64,000 nt of DNA from Undaria pinnatifida (Eukaryota > Sar > Phaeophyceae > Laminariales > Alariaceae). The DNA lies in the NCBI GenBank assembly GCA_012845835.1, contig JABAKD010000002.1, forward strand, positions 1-64,000. Reading direction: 5' to 3'. Positions 1 to 11,335 of this stretch are shown here, in pieces. Each line of letters starts with the position of its first letter. Within the stretch, counting starts at the first letter, position 1. The translations under genes and the position numbers were made by a program. The notes under the pieces were generated by a model, which had not been told where the DNA came from, made no database searches, and worked only from the letters and a program-made list of their open reading frames with translations.

Positions 1-75
1 TTTCTGTATCTTTTTTGTACTGTACCTGGACCACGCGTTTGTTCATCGTATTGCAAATTCAGTTTAGTCTATTAA

Positions 76-862
76 GGCCATTTCTTATGTAGTCGGATTC
101 CGCCAGTCGAAAACGGCCCTTTTCGACTGGACTTTTCCTCGACTGGATTCTTCTGGTCCTTCTTCTTGACGTCAGTCGAGTCGATTTTATAGTTTTGTGC
201 CCTTCCTAGAGGCGGTTGGTGGGAGGGAGTAGGGAGTACTGCTGTACAGCAGTCGAAATCGGTTGGCAGCTCTATGCTTCGCGCTTTCTCCGCGAGCAAC
301 GGCTCGGCGAACCCTCGTCCCAGCGAGTTGGTGACTTTGGGCTTATTAGACGAAGGCCGCCAAAGCTACGTTCGTGGGGTTGCACTCAGCCGAGAGCCGC
401 CAAAGCTACAGCAGCCGCAGCCGGTGTTGGCAGCATGAGATCGAGACCGCGCGCTGCTGCCGTCGTGTGACACGCTGCTGGCGAGCAAAACTAGGAATGC
501 GCCACGCTGACTTGCTGCAAGAAGCAACAGCTGGAATCCAGCGTCAGCGCCTTGTATGATACTGCAGTGTAGTACTTGGTATGGGTGTGTGGCCGTGTGG
601 CCGTGTGGGTGTGTGTTTAGTGGTGGGATGAGCGCGATGCAATCGGTTACAAAAACACGTGTAAAACTTTTCGACTGAGTTTTCCGACTGGAGGATCCAG
701 TCGAAAAAGTCGAGTTTTTGACGGGATCCGCCAGTCGGAATTCTCAGTCGAAAAAAGTTGAGTCGAAAAAGCCCTTCTTCGAATGCGTAAGAAAGCCCGA
801 TTTGGGCTTCAGTCGAAAAAGGCCGTTTTCGACTGACAAATCCGACTGCATAAGAAATGGCC
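76..862 (+). mobile_element. Harbinger-like MITE, family A copy 1
   Basis: Seen: the two ends are inverted copies of one another (GGCCATTTCTTATG at the left, CATAAGAAATGGCC at the right) and the inverted similarity continues inward through repeated CAGTCGAAAA blocks. The element is flanked by a 3-bp direct repeat TAA (73-75 and 863-865). A second copy lies in the opposite orientation at 44573-45334 with its own 3-bp flank. Known: PIF/Harbinger elements and Tourist-type MITEs make 3-bp duplications and often start with GG. The internal part shows no transposase, so this is a non-autonomous element. Short open frames inside it are not supported as genes. Confidence 0.8.
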
Positions 863-992
863 TAAATATAAACCAGTTTCTGGACGAGGTTCGTATAGAG
901 TATATTTGTTATCATGTAAATCAAGAACCTTGCAGGGAGAAATACAATGGTTGCTGCGCCTTTTTCACCTGTAGCATGTGTTGCTACTACTA

Positions 993-1215
993 ATAATATT
1001 TATACTACTCTACTACTATTAGTACTACTATTACTACTACTACTGTTACTACTGCTACTGTTACTACTACTACTACTGCACTGCTAATACTGCTGCTACT
1101 ACTACTACTGCTACTGTTACTGCTACTGCTACTACTACTAGTACTACTGCTACTACTACTGCACTGCTAGTACTGCTGCTACTACTACGATTAATATTAT
1201 TATTACTACTGACTA
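993..1215. repeat. CTA/CTG-type microsatellite
   Basis: An imperfect trinucleotide array built from TACTAC, TACTGC and TACTGTTAC units runs for about 220 bp. Open frames across it encode only low-complexity Ser/Val runs and are not genes. Confidence 0.85.
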
Positions 1216-1281
1216 CCTCGCCTCTTGACATAGTGTACACTGATTGCCACGATTGTATCGGTTGCCGCTTTTCACGAACAG

Positions 1282-1463
1282 GGTACACATCAGCGTGACG
1301 GACGGCACCAAGCACGCCTTGCCTGTGGCCCGGAAATGCAAGTGGCAGCACCTGGCCGGCCTTGCCCAACAGGGAGTTGACTGTCTTGCTGCTGACGGCA
1401 GTCCTGCGAAGAGCTACTTCGACCTTTGGGTCTGCATGGAGCAGGCGGCCTGCCAAATTAATG
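1282..1463 (+). CDS. Candidate internal exon, function unknown
   Basis: A GC-rich 182-bp stretch lies in AT-rich surroundings. It is preceded by a pyrimidine-rich tract and CAG (1279-1281) and followed by a strong donor GTGAGCT at 1464. Read from 1283 it encodes about 60 residues without stops, including KWQHLAGLA and SYFDLWVCMEQAACQIN, which look like a folded soluble protein. The family is not recognised. It sits on the same strand as the sulfotransferase-like exon at 3320-3864 and could be an upstream exon of that gene, but no junction proves this. A T25 tract (1520-1544) and a C17 tract (about 1606-1622) follow in the presumed intron. Confidence 0.4.
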
Positions 1464-1507
1464 GTGAGCTACATCGTATGTTTAGTCTATGCCAGAGCCG
1501 CAAAAAT

Positions 1508-1622
1508 GTATCGCGTCTATTTTTTTTTTTTTTTTTTTTTTTTTATCCTTCGGCGGATGGTATTTATATATCGCGTCTATTTTCTCCTGAATATAGTAAT
1601 CACCAACCCCCCCCCCCCCCCC
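1508..1622. repeat. Poly-T and poly-C tracts with a flanking direct repeat
   Basis: ATCGCGTCTATTTT occurs at about 1510 and again at about 1570, on either side of a 25-base T run. A run of about 17 C follows at 1606. No coding content is seen. Confidence 0.7.
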
Positions 1623-2014
1623 TGCCCCTGAAAAACATATAAAAGTGAATCTACCAATTAAGTTACCCCCTATAGTCTATGCAATATTGAAATGAAAGGC
1701 ATGTAGATAAATTGAACAACTTCATAGTGAAGCGGGGAGCAAGAATAAAAGAGTTGAATTTTGCAGATAAATCTGGTAGGAGGGAAGGAGGGCTGGAAGG
1801 GAATGGAAGGGAATTAAACTTCATGCGTCCGTTTCGTTTTGTTCCCGGTGTATTTTTGTTCAAGGAATGTTGCGAGTGATCCACGTTCAAACCCATGTGA
1901 TACTGCACATTTGGAGGATGGCAAGCACAGCAATATTACATTAGTAAAAGTTTCACGCCCGGTACAACTACCGCTGGTAACTACAACCAAGAGCTGCGTC
2001 TTGTTGTCCAGAAC

Positions 2015-2515
2015 GAGTAGTTGTCCAGGACAAATAGTTGCGCAGCTTTTTTAAACGCTGTTGTCCAGGACAACTAGTTGCGCAGCATGTTTAAAAGGTA
2101 GTTCTCCAGCACAACTAGTTGCGCAGCTTTTTTAAAGAGTAGTTGTCCAGGACAACTACTGAGTCATCCCACGGTAAGGGTTGCAGTTGTATGATTGCGC
2201 CAAACCGTCCCTGGTCGATTGAGTTCGTCATGTGAGGAACCGCCGGTCAATGAAAAAAAATCACGAGAACTTTTGTTTTTAGGGCTAAGGCATAGAAGCT
2301 TGGTCGGGTTGTGCGAACGAATGCCTTCGAAGTCATTTTTCGGGTGAGATATTGAGTTCCTCGTGTGAGCACTTTCGGCTGCAACCCTAACGTGGGATGG
2401 CTCTACTGTAGTTTTGCTCAGCTTTTTTAAAGAGTAGTTGTCCAGGACAACTAGGTGCGGAGCAATTTAAAAGACTTTTTGTCCAAACAACTAGTTGCAC
2501 AGCTTTTTCAAATAC
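2015..2515. repeat. ~50-bp minisatellite interrupted by a MITE
   Basis: Units of the form GTTGTCCAGGACAACTAG followed by TTGCGCAGC and a T/A tract recur about six times. The array is split by the 243-bp element at 2161-2403 and resumes at about 2408 in register. The unit contains a short palindrome (GTCCAGGAC). Confidence 0.8.
2161..2403. mobile_element. MITE, family C copy 1 (243 bp)
   Basis: The ends are inverted repeats of about 25 bp (left GAGTCATCCCACGGT, right ACGTGGGATGGCTC, both continuing into a GGGTTGCAG/CTGCAACCC block). The element is flanked by TACT at 2157-2160 and 2404-2407. It is inserted within a ~50-bp minisatellite, so the empty site can be read. Relatives without both ends lie near 7740-7960 and 22630-22850. 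There is no coding capacity. Confidence 0.75.
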
Positions 2516-2873
2516 AAATAGTAGGTGTCTGCCAGACAACTGACAACTATCATAGTAGTTGTACAATGTATGAAAGGTTTATGCTCCATCGGCATTCGAG
2601 GATAGCAAACAAATGAATCACATGTACAAAGCCAAAAAATGATTTCCTCAATCTCTCCTACTCTACGCTGTTGGCTACTATGGCACGCCCGATTATGACC
2701 ATAGTCGAAGGAGAATCCCTTGGTCCGATTGCACACTTACTGCCTCAGGTTAAAGTAAAATAGTAATGTTGATTATTAGCCTCTCCATGGTCGGATCGAA
2801 AGATAGAAGTAATAATGGGAGTAATTATGAGAGTGACGTCATCGTCAAGGCTCCATGCCCAAGCTACGGCCAG

Positions 2874-3002
2874 ATGTTAGTCCACGGGAGGCTGTTCTTT
2901 TGGCCGACAATCCGACCTACGGTATCGTTCCCTGCAGCGCCCCCTGGAAGTACTACTTACGTGCCGCGTTCGAGACAGTTATCCTTCGAGGCATTCTTGC
3001 GT
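2874..3002 (+). CDS. Possible upstream exon of the sulfotransferase-like gene
   Basis: After CAG at 2871-2873 a frame encodes about 42 residues (DVSPREAVLLADNPTYG, then APWKYYLRAAFETVILRG), more protein-like than the other frames. Candidate donors are GTGTTC at 3001 and GTTCGT at 3003. The second would join in phase to the exon at 3320. No motif identifies it, and the link rests on strand, spacing and phase only. Confidence 0.3.
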
Positions 3003-3086
3003 GTTCGTGTCCCATATTCTAGACGTCCCGCATTTCTCTCTCAGAATGTTCATATTCGCACTTTTCGGCGCGTTTCCGTTGTAGCA

Positions 3087-3155
3087 GATGATGACCATCA
3101 GTTTCTTGCCATGCTTAAATCCAGCGCAGGCACGGTTAGCACCCTCCGTCAATGA
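3087..3155 (+). pseudogene. Decayed duplicate of the start of the sulfotransferase exon
   Basis: The bases after GTAGCAG (AG at 3085-3086) align with the exon that follows GGCAG at 3318-3319. The products are DDDHQFLAMLKSSAGTVST here and DDRHQFVIMRDPRAAAVST there. The residues that bind the 3'-phosphate of PAPS in the family (RDPR) are replaced by LKSS and the frame stops at 3153-3155. The acceptor-like AG is kept, so this is a partial exon duplication with a surviving splice acceptor. Confidence 0.6.
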
Positions 3156-3319
3156 TTGTACCCTTCATCCTTAACCCTAATCAGGTCTCCCTAGAACGCG
3201 GCAACCTCTTCAATTCTTGAAATCGTGCTATTAATAAAATGTTTACTACATTTGACCACCCTCCCCTATACCGTACCTGGTATATATATTTTCCCCCCAT
3301 TTTTCGTCGGTTTTGGCAG

Positions 3320-3864
3320 ATGACCGCCACCAATTCGTCATCATGCGAGACCCCAGAGCAGCCGCGGTCAGCACGTTCTTCCATCAAGAAAGATACCCCG
3401 CCTCGAAGAAGCCCGACGCAGTCGGCGGGACCATCTATGAGATAGACCAATTCACGCTTGAGATGGTTCCGGTCCTCTGCCAGTGGATTACCGTACGTTA
3501 CCTACTGTTTTCGGCTATCCTAGGAACAAAAAGCTCCTTGTACTGGTATGATGATGCTTTCCAAGACGCCCACGGTTGGCACTACGAGTGGCTAGCCTCT
3601 GTCGGCTTGCATTTGCCGGAGCCTGACGTCAAAGATATGGCGGACAAAGCCTTGAGGGAGGAGTTTCCGTTTGACACGAAGGGCAAGAACGATCACCCTG
3701 GAGTGCCTGAGGAGGAACCACAAGATCAACAGGAAGAGGTGAATAGACCGACATGGCGAGAGATTCTCCGGCCAGAAACTTTGCTGGCGCTTGATGACAT
3801 TGCCCGGCAATGGCTGCCACCCGCAGTGCTTGTACGGCTCAACATACAGGAGAGAACTCCTTGA
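3320..3864 (+). CDS. Sulfotransferase-like protein, 3' terminal exon
   Basis: This 545-bp exon follows an acceptor (TTTTGGCAG) and runs to a TGA at 3862-3864, giving about 181 residues. Near its start is MRDPRAAAVSTFF, which fits the 3'-phosphate-binding signature of PAPS-dependent sulfotransferases (Arg, then Ser eight residues on). Later segments VLCQWITVR, WYDDAFQDAHGWHYEWL and KNDHPG fit the carbohydrate-sulfotransferase-like fold. The 5'-phosphosulfate loop expected in the N-terminal half is not in this exon and must lie upstream. Known: this family transfers sulfate from PAPS to sugars, usually in the Golgi, and is expanded in brown algae that make sulfated polysaccharides. No signal peptide or membrane segment is visible in this part. 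The family call is good; the substrate is unknown. Confidence 0.6.
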
Positions 3865-4261
3865 AACTTTCTTTGGACGAGGGGGGGGATACAGCACGTT
3901 ACGCCTGATTGATGTGAATCAGGAGTAGTACCGACCAAGGTTGGGCTTCTCATTTTGGGAAGATAAGGTGCGTGTTACGCCAACCTCAAGTCTAACGACT
4001 TGCGGGTTTCTCAGTTTCTTGAAAGGCTCAGCCTGGTTCTCTTATTTTTTACCGCGCGTGTGGTACTACAGCAAGTGTCCTGTACCCTTTGGAATTGCTC
4101 CTGAGGGTGTGGTTGAACTTGCAGGAGAAGAGTTTATTTGAACATGTCTCGAACATACATGTCTTCAACATTGGTTTTGAACATGTGTGTTGAACATGTG
4201 TGTTGAACATGTGTTGATGTTGAAGATGTCTTGATTGTGGATACGGCAGGGGGGACACTGT

Positions 4262-5440
4262 TGGAGCCTTTTTTTTCAGTGGGTGTTGTTCACCCGCGCG
4301 AGTGACACCCCTGTTCCTTTGCGACCTAAATATATTTAGTGCGGTTTTAATAGGGCGATATGAAGCCGCCGTGAAATGGTTGGCTACGACGATGTGCCAA
4401 TCAAATGGCCGCAAGACGTTTTTGCAGCCGGGTACAGAGTCGGTTGCGAAGTCCCTCAAACGCGGCAGCAAAAAAGAGGGTACCATCACCAACCATCCCT
4501 TCAACAGCCTAGATTTTGTTTTTCGGAGGGGAAGGACGCGATTTTGCGAGAGGGTGTACTCAAACGTGCCCGAGAGTAGGACCTCAAACCTTATTTGCGG
4601 GGGTGTAGTTGGATGAACCAAAAAAAAATCCCCGAAAAAAAGGTTGGAGAGAAGTTGAGTGTCCTGGAGAGTGGTGCCTGAAATCTTGTTTTGGGAGGGA
4701 AGTTGAACGTGCTAAAGTAGCCTGAAATTTCGTTTGACGCGTGGTGAGATGGCGGTACGTAGCGCTTTTTGACATTTTTTCTATTTTTTGTAATGGCGGG
4801 GCTCCTTGACGCAAATTCGTTGGAATTTTCCATAATGCCATTCCTGTTTTGCCATATGACTATTTTTTATACCTTGTATATTATTATGCGTTCGGTCGTT
4901 GGGTTGCACTTTCAGCTTACTCTGAAAAAAAAATGGATGAGAAAGGAAGCTCGTCAAGTGACCAGTTCAGAACTTCAGAAAATAAAAATGGTGCGCGTCT
5001 ACCGCACCATGCCATTACATTACTGACATTATCACAGTTATCACCGTAATCACATTGCTAGCACCACTGACATCAAGACGTCTTTAGGGGGACGCGGTTG
5101 TTTGGGGATGTTGAGCGTGCCAAGTCGAAGTCTTTGAAATTTCCTTTGACAAGAGAAGTACGCGATTTTGCCGCCGGAAAGCGCTTTAATTTTTGTTGAG
5201 AACAGAAGGGAAGTTGAAAGTGCCAAAGGGGGGCCTGACTTTTTCTTCTGGCGGGAAAAGTTCAAGGTGCCAGAGAGCAGTGGTTGAAAATTGCTCTAAG
5301 AGGGACGTTGAAGATGCCAGGGTAGTATAGTAGTGCATGAGTTATTCTTCAGGGCGGAAGTTGAGATCGGGGCTACTAGTTATGTGTTTGAGGCTCTCGC
5401 CCGAGTGACCCTATACACCACTGGAAAAAAAGGCGAGAAA
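4262..5440. mobile_element. Putative element with palindromic terminal repeats (family B)
   Basis: At 4262 the sequence reads GCCTTTTTTTTCAGTGGG and continues into a CCCGCGCGAGTGAC palindromic block. At 5440, on the other strand, GCCTTTTTTTCCAGTGG leads into GGGTCACTCGGGCGAG. The same end sequence occurs singly at about 5535-5580, 21245-21300 and 55740-55805, so it is a dispersed terminal repeat. The interior carries imperfect ~50-bp repeats (GGGAAGTTGAACGTGCC-like, 4647-5350) and a reverse-oriented copy of dispersed family F (about 4730-5050). No target duplication is evident and no transposase was recognised. Pairing these two ends as one element is an inference. Confidence 0.45.
4647..5350. 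repeat. Imperfect ~50-bp tandem repeats
   Basis: GGGAAGTTGAACGTGC and TGAAATTTCGTTTGAC-like phrases recur at about 4650, 4700, 5107, 5210, 5260 and 5300 with substitutions. An AT-rich block related to family F interrupts them. No gene was recognised. Confidence 0.5.
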
Positions 5441-5534
5441 CAGTGGTTTGTTTGTTTCGCACGGAGCAGCTAACTATTTCTTGGCAGCAAACGAAAACAA
5501 CACGAAAGCTCTAACACCGCGAAGAAAAAGGGGG

Positions 5535-5580
5535 GTCAGTCGCGCGAGGGACCTGAGCCACTGCTAAACAAGGCCCCCAA
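5535..5580 (-). repeat. Single family B end
   Basis: A GGGTCAGTCGCGCGAGGGAC block followed by CCACTG and AAGGCCCCC matches the reverse complement of the family B end. No partner end was identified nearby. Confidence 0.4.
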
Positions 5581-6119
5581 GCATTACCGCGAATGACCCT
5601 CACGGTTTTGAATGCGCCAAACAGTAGTGTCTGAGAAACTAATTTGGAGACGAACGGCAGTTAGTAGTCATGGTATCGTGAATGGCCGTAGCCCTTGAGA
5701 CAATATACCCTCGCATCCCAACAACTCCGGACGGAGAATGTCGGGTTTTCACCGACCAGGCAGTCCTGTCGCGCTCCAAACGCGAACCGCCTTGAGGTGT
5801 ACGCCGAGGTTTATGGAGGGCGACGGGTGCATCACTATTAATAGGAGAGTCACATTTTGAAGTAGTAGTCCATTCAGCGGCTCAGATCCAATCGCGCGAG
5901 TTACCATTTTCTTGGTACCTATCGCTTTAAGAGTAGTAGCATCTCCCTCCATTGAATCAGGATTGAATCAGGTGCTCGTCACCTTACGTGAACATAGTAG
6001 TAGTGCAGTATATTCCGTTGTTGAATGGCCAGAGCGGTATCGCTACTTTGTACCACTTGGCCTGATATCTACTTCCGCCGACTTCTGGTTTCAGTTTTTT
6101 TCTCGGGTGATGTACGACT

Positions 6120-6320
6120 TGCTTCAGCGATATGATATTACGATATCATACTACATGATACGATACCATACTATATGATACGACATCGTACGATATAATA
6201 CGGTGTTATATGACATGATACACGATATGATCATAACATTATCGATACGATGTTATATGATACCTACCTACCTGGTATGATATACACGACACGATGTTAT
6301 ATTATGATGTTATATTATGT
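6120..6320. repeat. AT-rich degenerate tandem/dyad repeat
   Basis: Variants of ATGATACGAT and CGATATCATA recur about 15 times. Many are near-palindromic, so the stretch could fold. From 5580 to 7210 nothing else was recognised on either strand. Confidence 0.6.
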
Positions 6321-7224
6321 ATCACTTTTGACCAGTAGCGTTATTTTGCTGCGGTGTTATTCCTCTCCCTGCAGACGGACGGCACCATAACAGTTTGGCG
6401 GTGCTATGAGGCTATGAGGTCATGTCACGAAGATTGTTCATCGGGTTGGACTCTCTATCTCTCGTGTTTTCTAACATTGACGTTTTGGCTTACGAAAAAA
6501 AATGATAAACTTTAGATTAAGTAATACATTGGTAAAATATTCTTGTAGGTAGGTGTCGAGCTCCTGCATTGACGAGCCTCCGATCGTTTCGGTTCACCCC
6601 TAGCATCACCGCCGTACAAATCGTTTCCCAGGCTGAAGGTGTCCAAATGGGCATGGACGAGCAGCTAAGGGGTACCAGGTACCAGGTACGAGGCACGACG
6701 GGACAAGTGCTACGATAGAGGGGTGCCAGGCAGGTTGGTTTCTTACCAAACATTTTTTCACGAACGGGTCTATGCAGGTTGATCAATTACACTACCAAGC
6801 AGCCCAAACGTTTTGTTGGAGCGTCGTTTGTGTTTCACGATATGTCACGATATGTCATGATAGTGCAACGACAGCGGCGGTAGCACTTTTGGGTGAAAGT
6901 GTTTCGTTATGAATGGCGGGGGTAATCGTCAAGATGGCGATTTCGGCTTGCATTAATTCGAACTACGTTTTTTTAATGTATACCTAGTCTATACCTACCA
7001 GGTAGGCCATGCCCCCGAACAAAAACGAAAACTATAAAAATGGGTGTTATCATACCCCGGTACCGTACTATCAGTGGCATGCGTGAACAGACGTCAACAC
7101 ATTTGCTTGCAGTCTGTGACATTCTACCAAAGTCCCGTGCCAGAACGGGCACTCCTGTGGGCAGTTCTGTACTACTACTTCTTTGGGTAGTTCTATTTTG
7201 AGGAGAGAAGTATGCGGCGTTTTG

Positions 7225-8165
7225 TAAGGTGCATTCGTCACGTCGTGTCGCTACCGAGAGCGCGCTCTATCGATGCCGAGATCGACAGGGACTAGGGGCT
7301 GAAGGGGCACAAAGAACAAAAGGCAGTGAACACGCTGAACGCCTGTTGCGCTCAAACTACGTGTCGGACGTACATCTTTCAGCAGTTTTCCTTGAGGGCA
7401 GAATCATGCGAGTTTTCTGTGAGTTCTCGAAAGTGCAAGAGTACGAGTGAGTGTTTTTTTCCTGAGGGGAGAATCATGCATTTTCAGCCGGAGGGTGCCC
7501 TCGCCAAGTCGTATCTCTACCACTACCAGTAGTGCGATATATGGATGTCGAGATCGACGTGGATGAGAGGCGGAAGGACACAAAGAGCCAAGAAAAACTC
7601 GACGCATACGGCGTTCAAACCATGTGCCGGTAACGCGCATTTCGACAGTTACAGTTTTCCTTGAAGGAAGACGCATACGATTTTGCTGGGGAGAGTCCTC
7701 CCTCTATAGTGCGGTAGTGGTTGCGATGTTTGGGCCATATTGTGTTTCTCATCTTCTGGCCGGTTGAGTGCCTCGCGTGGGGAACTGCCGATTAGCCATA
7801 CTTACCCGAGCATATTTTGCTTCAGGACTAGTCAGAGAATTGTTGGTAGGATTGCGCGAACGAATGTCTCCGAATTTATGTTTTTGGTGATGATGGTGAT
7901 GGTGAGATTACCCGAGCTCCTCATCTTAGGAACCCAGAATATTGTGCGGCACCCCCTACTACCCTCTCGGGAGGGCTTGAAAATGCTTTCAAGAGGGTAC
8001 TAATTTTCCTTGACGGAAGAGAGAAGTTTGCGATTTCGCCGTAGGGCGCGTACGCCACGTCGTGTCCCTACCACTAGCGCACTCCCTCTGTAGATTAGAT
8101 GTCAAAATCGACGTAGAAAAGAGACTGAAGGGAAGCTGTGTATTACGATACGTGGAGCAAGTGTT
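7225..8165 (+). repeat. Three degenerate long-repeat units
   Basis: A block of the form CACGTCGTGTC-CTACC, then GATCGACGTGGA, then GGCTGAAGGGACACAAAG recurs at about 7237, 7500 and 8050. It is followed in the first two units by ACGTGTCGG/ATGTGCCGG and CAGTTTTCCTTGAGG. The second and third units are separated by a family C relative (about 7740-7960). Frames across the units are short and disagree, so this looks like decayed repeat DNA. Confidence 0.5.
7740..7960. mobile_element. Diverged relative of MITE family C
   Basis: Phrases TTCTGGCCGGTTGAG, TTGCGCGAACGAATGTC and GAGCTCCTCATCTTAGGAAC match the interior of the element at 2161-2403 and of the copy near 22630-22850. Clear terminal repeats are not seen. 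Confidence 0.4.
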
Positions 8166-8589
8166 TGGTAATAATGTGTATGTATGCTTGATTACTCGTC
8201 AATTTCAAACATTACCCAAAATCAATGGAACGTCCTTTGTGTGTCACCACCGTATTTGTCCTGCGCGTGAGCCACGGGAATTTTTTTATCGGGTTAACGT
8301 ATGTATTTGACTGCGTATATATATATGTATTTTCGTTGTTGGGGGAACAGCCACGCAGAAGTAGTGTGTAGGACAATTGTTTTAGTATAATACGTAGGTT
8401 TGGCGGAGGTAAACGCACTTTTTCCTTTGCTCAAACCATTTTTTGGTTGACTAAACATATATATATTGCATATATATATTGTAGCTCCTCCAATGAAAAG
8501 CGAGCCTGGGGGGGGGGCGGGAAATTGCATAGACTATTCGGTCCTCTTCCGGTCACGCCGCGCGGCAACAGTTACATATTTCTCGCCCC

Positions 8590-10150
8590 CGATCGTTCCA
8601 GTGGGCCGGTGTGTTCGCCGTCACCGCTGAAGAGTTCACCGCTGAGGGCACCGCCAACATCTTGGTCAATAAAAAAAATGAATTCCCATCTGGGGATGCC
8701 CACGCACCATCCTCTTGGGCAAAGGCTTCCAGTTCTGCGCGAAGCTTTCACAAGCTGTTTATCAGCTTTTGGGGGTCCATTAACTTGCCACCAGCTCCCA
8801 CCTCCAAACGACAACGGAGGCGTTGAGCGAGTGAAGCACACCATGGCCCAAATGCTGGCTATGGTCGTCTCTGGACGCCAAGACGAGTGGGATTGGCAGC
8901 TGCCTCACGTTCGCAAACAATAATTCGGTCAGCTCGGCGACGGGTTTGTCCCGCAACGAGGAGCACATGGGTAGACTTCCACGTCTATCCTCTGGCAGTT
9001 TTCCAACGCTCTGGAGTCGCGGGACACCAGAGTTAGGCACACGATCACCTGGTCTACCGTGATCTGGCTACAGGCCGACAACAGCGCACGCGCGCGAACG
9101 ATACTGTTTGCAAACACCATGCCCTCACCTTTTCCCGCGTAAACAGCCGAAACTCCGCCCTCGCCGATGCACTGCGCCCGGTCCCCAAATTCGCCGCGGG
9201 TGGTTGGGCATATGGATACAACGCAGCTTCCACCATCCGCCAGGGCATGAAGGCCGACACGGACGATAAGACCCTCAACGCCAAACTCGCACCTAACCGG
9301 ACGGACCCTTGCAAAGTCCTAGGAGCTGGTCCCTGCTCCTCCGGCGACACCCCGGATGACTCACCGCTCATCGATAACCTCATCACTTTGGATCTCCCGT
9401 CCTCCCCGCCTGGTTAGAATACACGCCAGCGAGTGGCGATCAAACGCTGCAAGCCCTGTGTCCATCCCCACGACCGCAACGACATGCCCAATAACCTAGA
9501 CCGGCGGGACTGACCCAGTACGTGCTCAACAACGTTACGAAGAAATCCCCTTATTTCCACGTTACTCAAGACGACATTGCAGCCCCTCCCCAACGACTTG
9601 AGGTGGAGAAGATCACCGATCACCAGTCAGTCCGCGAGCAAGGTAGCCTCATCTTGGTGCTATACAAGACGAATTGGGTAGGACTATCTGAACCATCCTG
9701 GGAACGGGAAATGGATCTACAACACTTCTCGCCCCCATACGTTTGGTTATTGGACCGATACCCCTGACCAACACCGCCAGGCCAACCGCCTTTACCGCCG
9801 GATTCGTATTGCCGGGGCACAGCGTGAGCTTTCTTGGAATAAAGTCGAACGTTTTCTGGCACCCAACTACGCTTGCATCACGCGCACGGATGGCTTCGTC
9901 GCTTTCACAAAACAGTACTGCCCAAGACGTGAGCCCACTTTGGGTGCAAGGGCGACGATGGGTCGTGGTGGCTTGGGAAAATCAGCGCGAGCACGACGGC
10001 GGACGGGGTGTATCTGGTCTGGTTTTGGGACGACCCGAGACTGATTAAACTTTTTCTCCATCCGGTGCGCTACACGTTTATTACGGGGGCCGTACGAGGT
10101 TCTTGGTGCCTTCAGGTCTACGTCACCAGCGCCTTCCCTCGATAGATCTA
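8590..10150 (+). pseudogene. Ty3/gypsy pol remnant: integrase plus C-terminal chromodomain-like part
   Basis: Conceptual translation across frames gives a degraded integrase tail. GNGKGFQFC-like and KLSQAVYQLLGVH segments appear near 8710-8790, then NGGVERVKHTMAQMLAMVV (8808-8865) with the NGxxER integrase context, then DEWDWQLPHV and an AYNNSV-like block shifted in frame. Further on are YVLNNVTKKSPYFHVTQDD (about 9520-9580), RLEVEKITDHQSVRE, and SWEREMDLQ as in Ty3/gypsy chromodomain-type tails, then LGKISASTTADGVYLVWF (about 9978-10035). At least five frameshifts or stops break it. Upstream RT and gag are not seen. Elements with this long post-integrase tail are known to me from brown algae. 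Confidence 0.8.
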
Positions 10151-10904
10151 ACGTAACGTTAGTGAATCTCGAAGCGCGGCCGTGGTTAGTTGATTTTCAC
10201 GCCGCCGCACTCAATAGTTTTCCTTGGGAGGATGTCTGGGTTATGCTGTTTGGGTTTTTCTCCCGTATTTGCGGTCTTTTGTTCGTTTTGGGCTGGGTTT
10301 GGGGTGGTTCCTGCCTTTTTTGTTTCCAATCTACTCCTGCCGACCCCCCCCGCTCAGTGCCAGGCCATGGCCTGGGTAGCCAGGTCGCCATTTGAGGCAC
10401 AGGACCTTAGGTTTTTAATTAGTTTTCGTTTGTTTTCGCTCTGCCGACACTCTCCTCAGCCCCGATCCGGGGGCGGCCACGGTACTCTATCCATTCATAA
10501 CACGGGCACAGCTCTGTTGGGTGTTTTGGTGTGTTGCTTTGTTCAGCATTTTCAGCTAAACACTTCTCCCCCTCGCGGGGCTGAAGCTAGTGTCACCTTC
10601 CCGCTTCATGCATATGTGTCGCTTTGTCATCTTCCCCCCCGCCATGCTGGCCGTCCGAGCGGGGGGCGTTAGCTTGATTACCCTTGTCATAGCGCCTACG
10701 TGTTTCCTTCGATTACAATTACTCACGTTTTGCCCGGTTGCATAGCCTATCCGTTCAGAGGTGTGGCAGAGCATTTTGAGTTGGTTTTGAGGAGCCGCAT
10801 CTTCGACTTATGCTCTAGTTCGTTGAACCCGGTTTCTCCGAATTTCCCATATTTCTGCATATGGGGCTCATCAATATGGGCTAGCGTTTTTGGCACGGCT
10901 TTGA
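10151..10904. other. Region downstream of Ty3/gypsy remnant, possible decayed LTR/UTR
   Basis: Composition is T/G-rich with long pyrimidine runs. No open frame is convincing and no LTR boundary could be fixed because a second LTR copy is not present. It may be the 3' untranslated part and LTR of the degraded Ty3/gypsy element. Confidence 0.25.
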
Positions 10905-11135
10905 AAAGGTAGTTACCTCAAAAAAAGGTAAGTAGTCCGTTTTCGTAATATTACGATGGCGGTTTGTATTCGGGATAATCATGAGATAGGACGGGCGAGA
11001 GTCCGCTCCGCCCACATGTCATCAAGGCAATAGGAATTATATCACGCTTCTCGGCTACTTCTGATGTTAAGAAAATGAGTAACACCGAAGACATGCTTAA
11101 TTGGCAAACTTGCAGGGATACTCTGTGTCCTACCT
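10905..11135 (+). mobile_element. Old, diverged solo LTR of the 21.6/25.1 kb family
   Basis: Scattered blocks align in order with the LTR at 25063-25328: GGCGGTTTGTATTCGGG (10957), GAGTAACACCGAAGACATGC against GAGTACTCTCCGAGGACCTGC, AATTGGCAAACTTGCAGGG, and ACTCTGTGTCC (11119). The hairpin in the middle of the younger copies is not conserved. The boundaries are approximate. Confidence 0.45.
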
Positions 11136-11335
11136 GGGCAGTAGATGCATCAGATGGTGCATCTGACATCCAAGTCAAAAGCGACGGACGGATGCAGCCA
11201 TGTGGCAGGACTGGCGAAAGACTGTGGCTGTGAGCCGTGTAGCTACGGTTTCATAGACATGCACGCGGACATAAACAATTATAATAACACCAACAACGTG
11301 GCTCCTCAACCGAGGACCCATGCACATCATTACAT

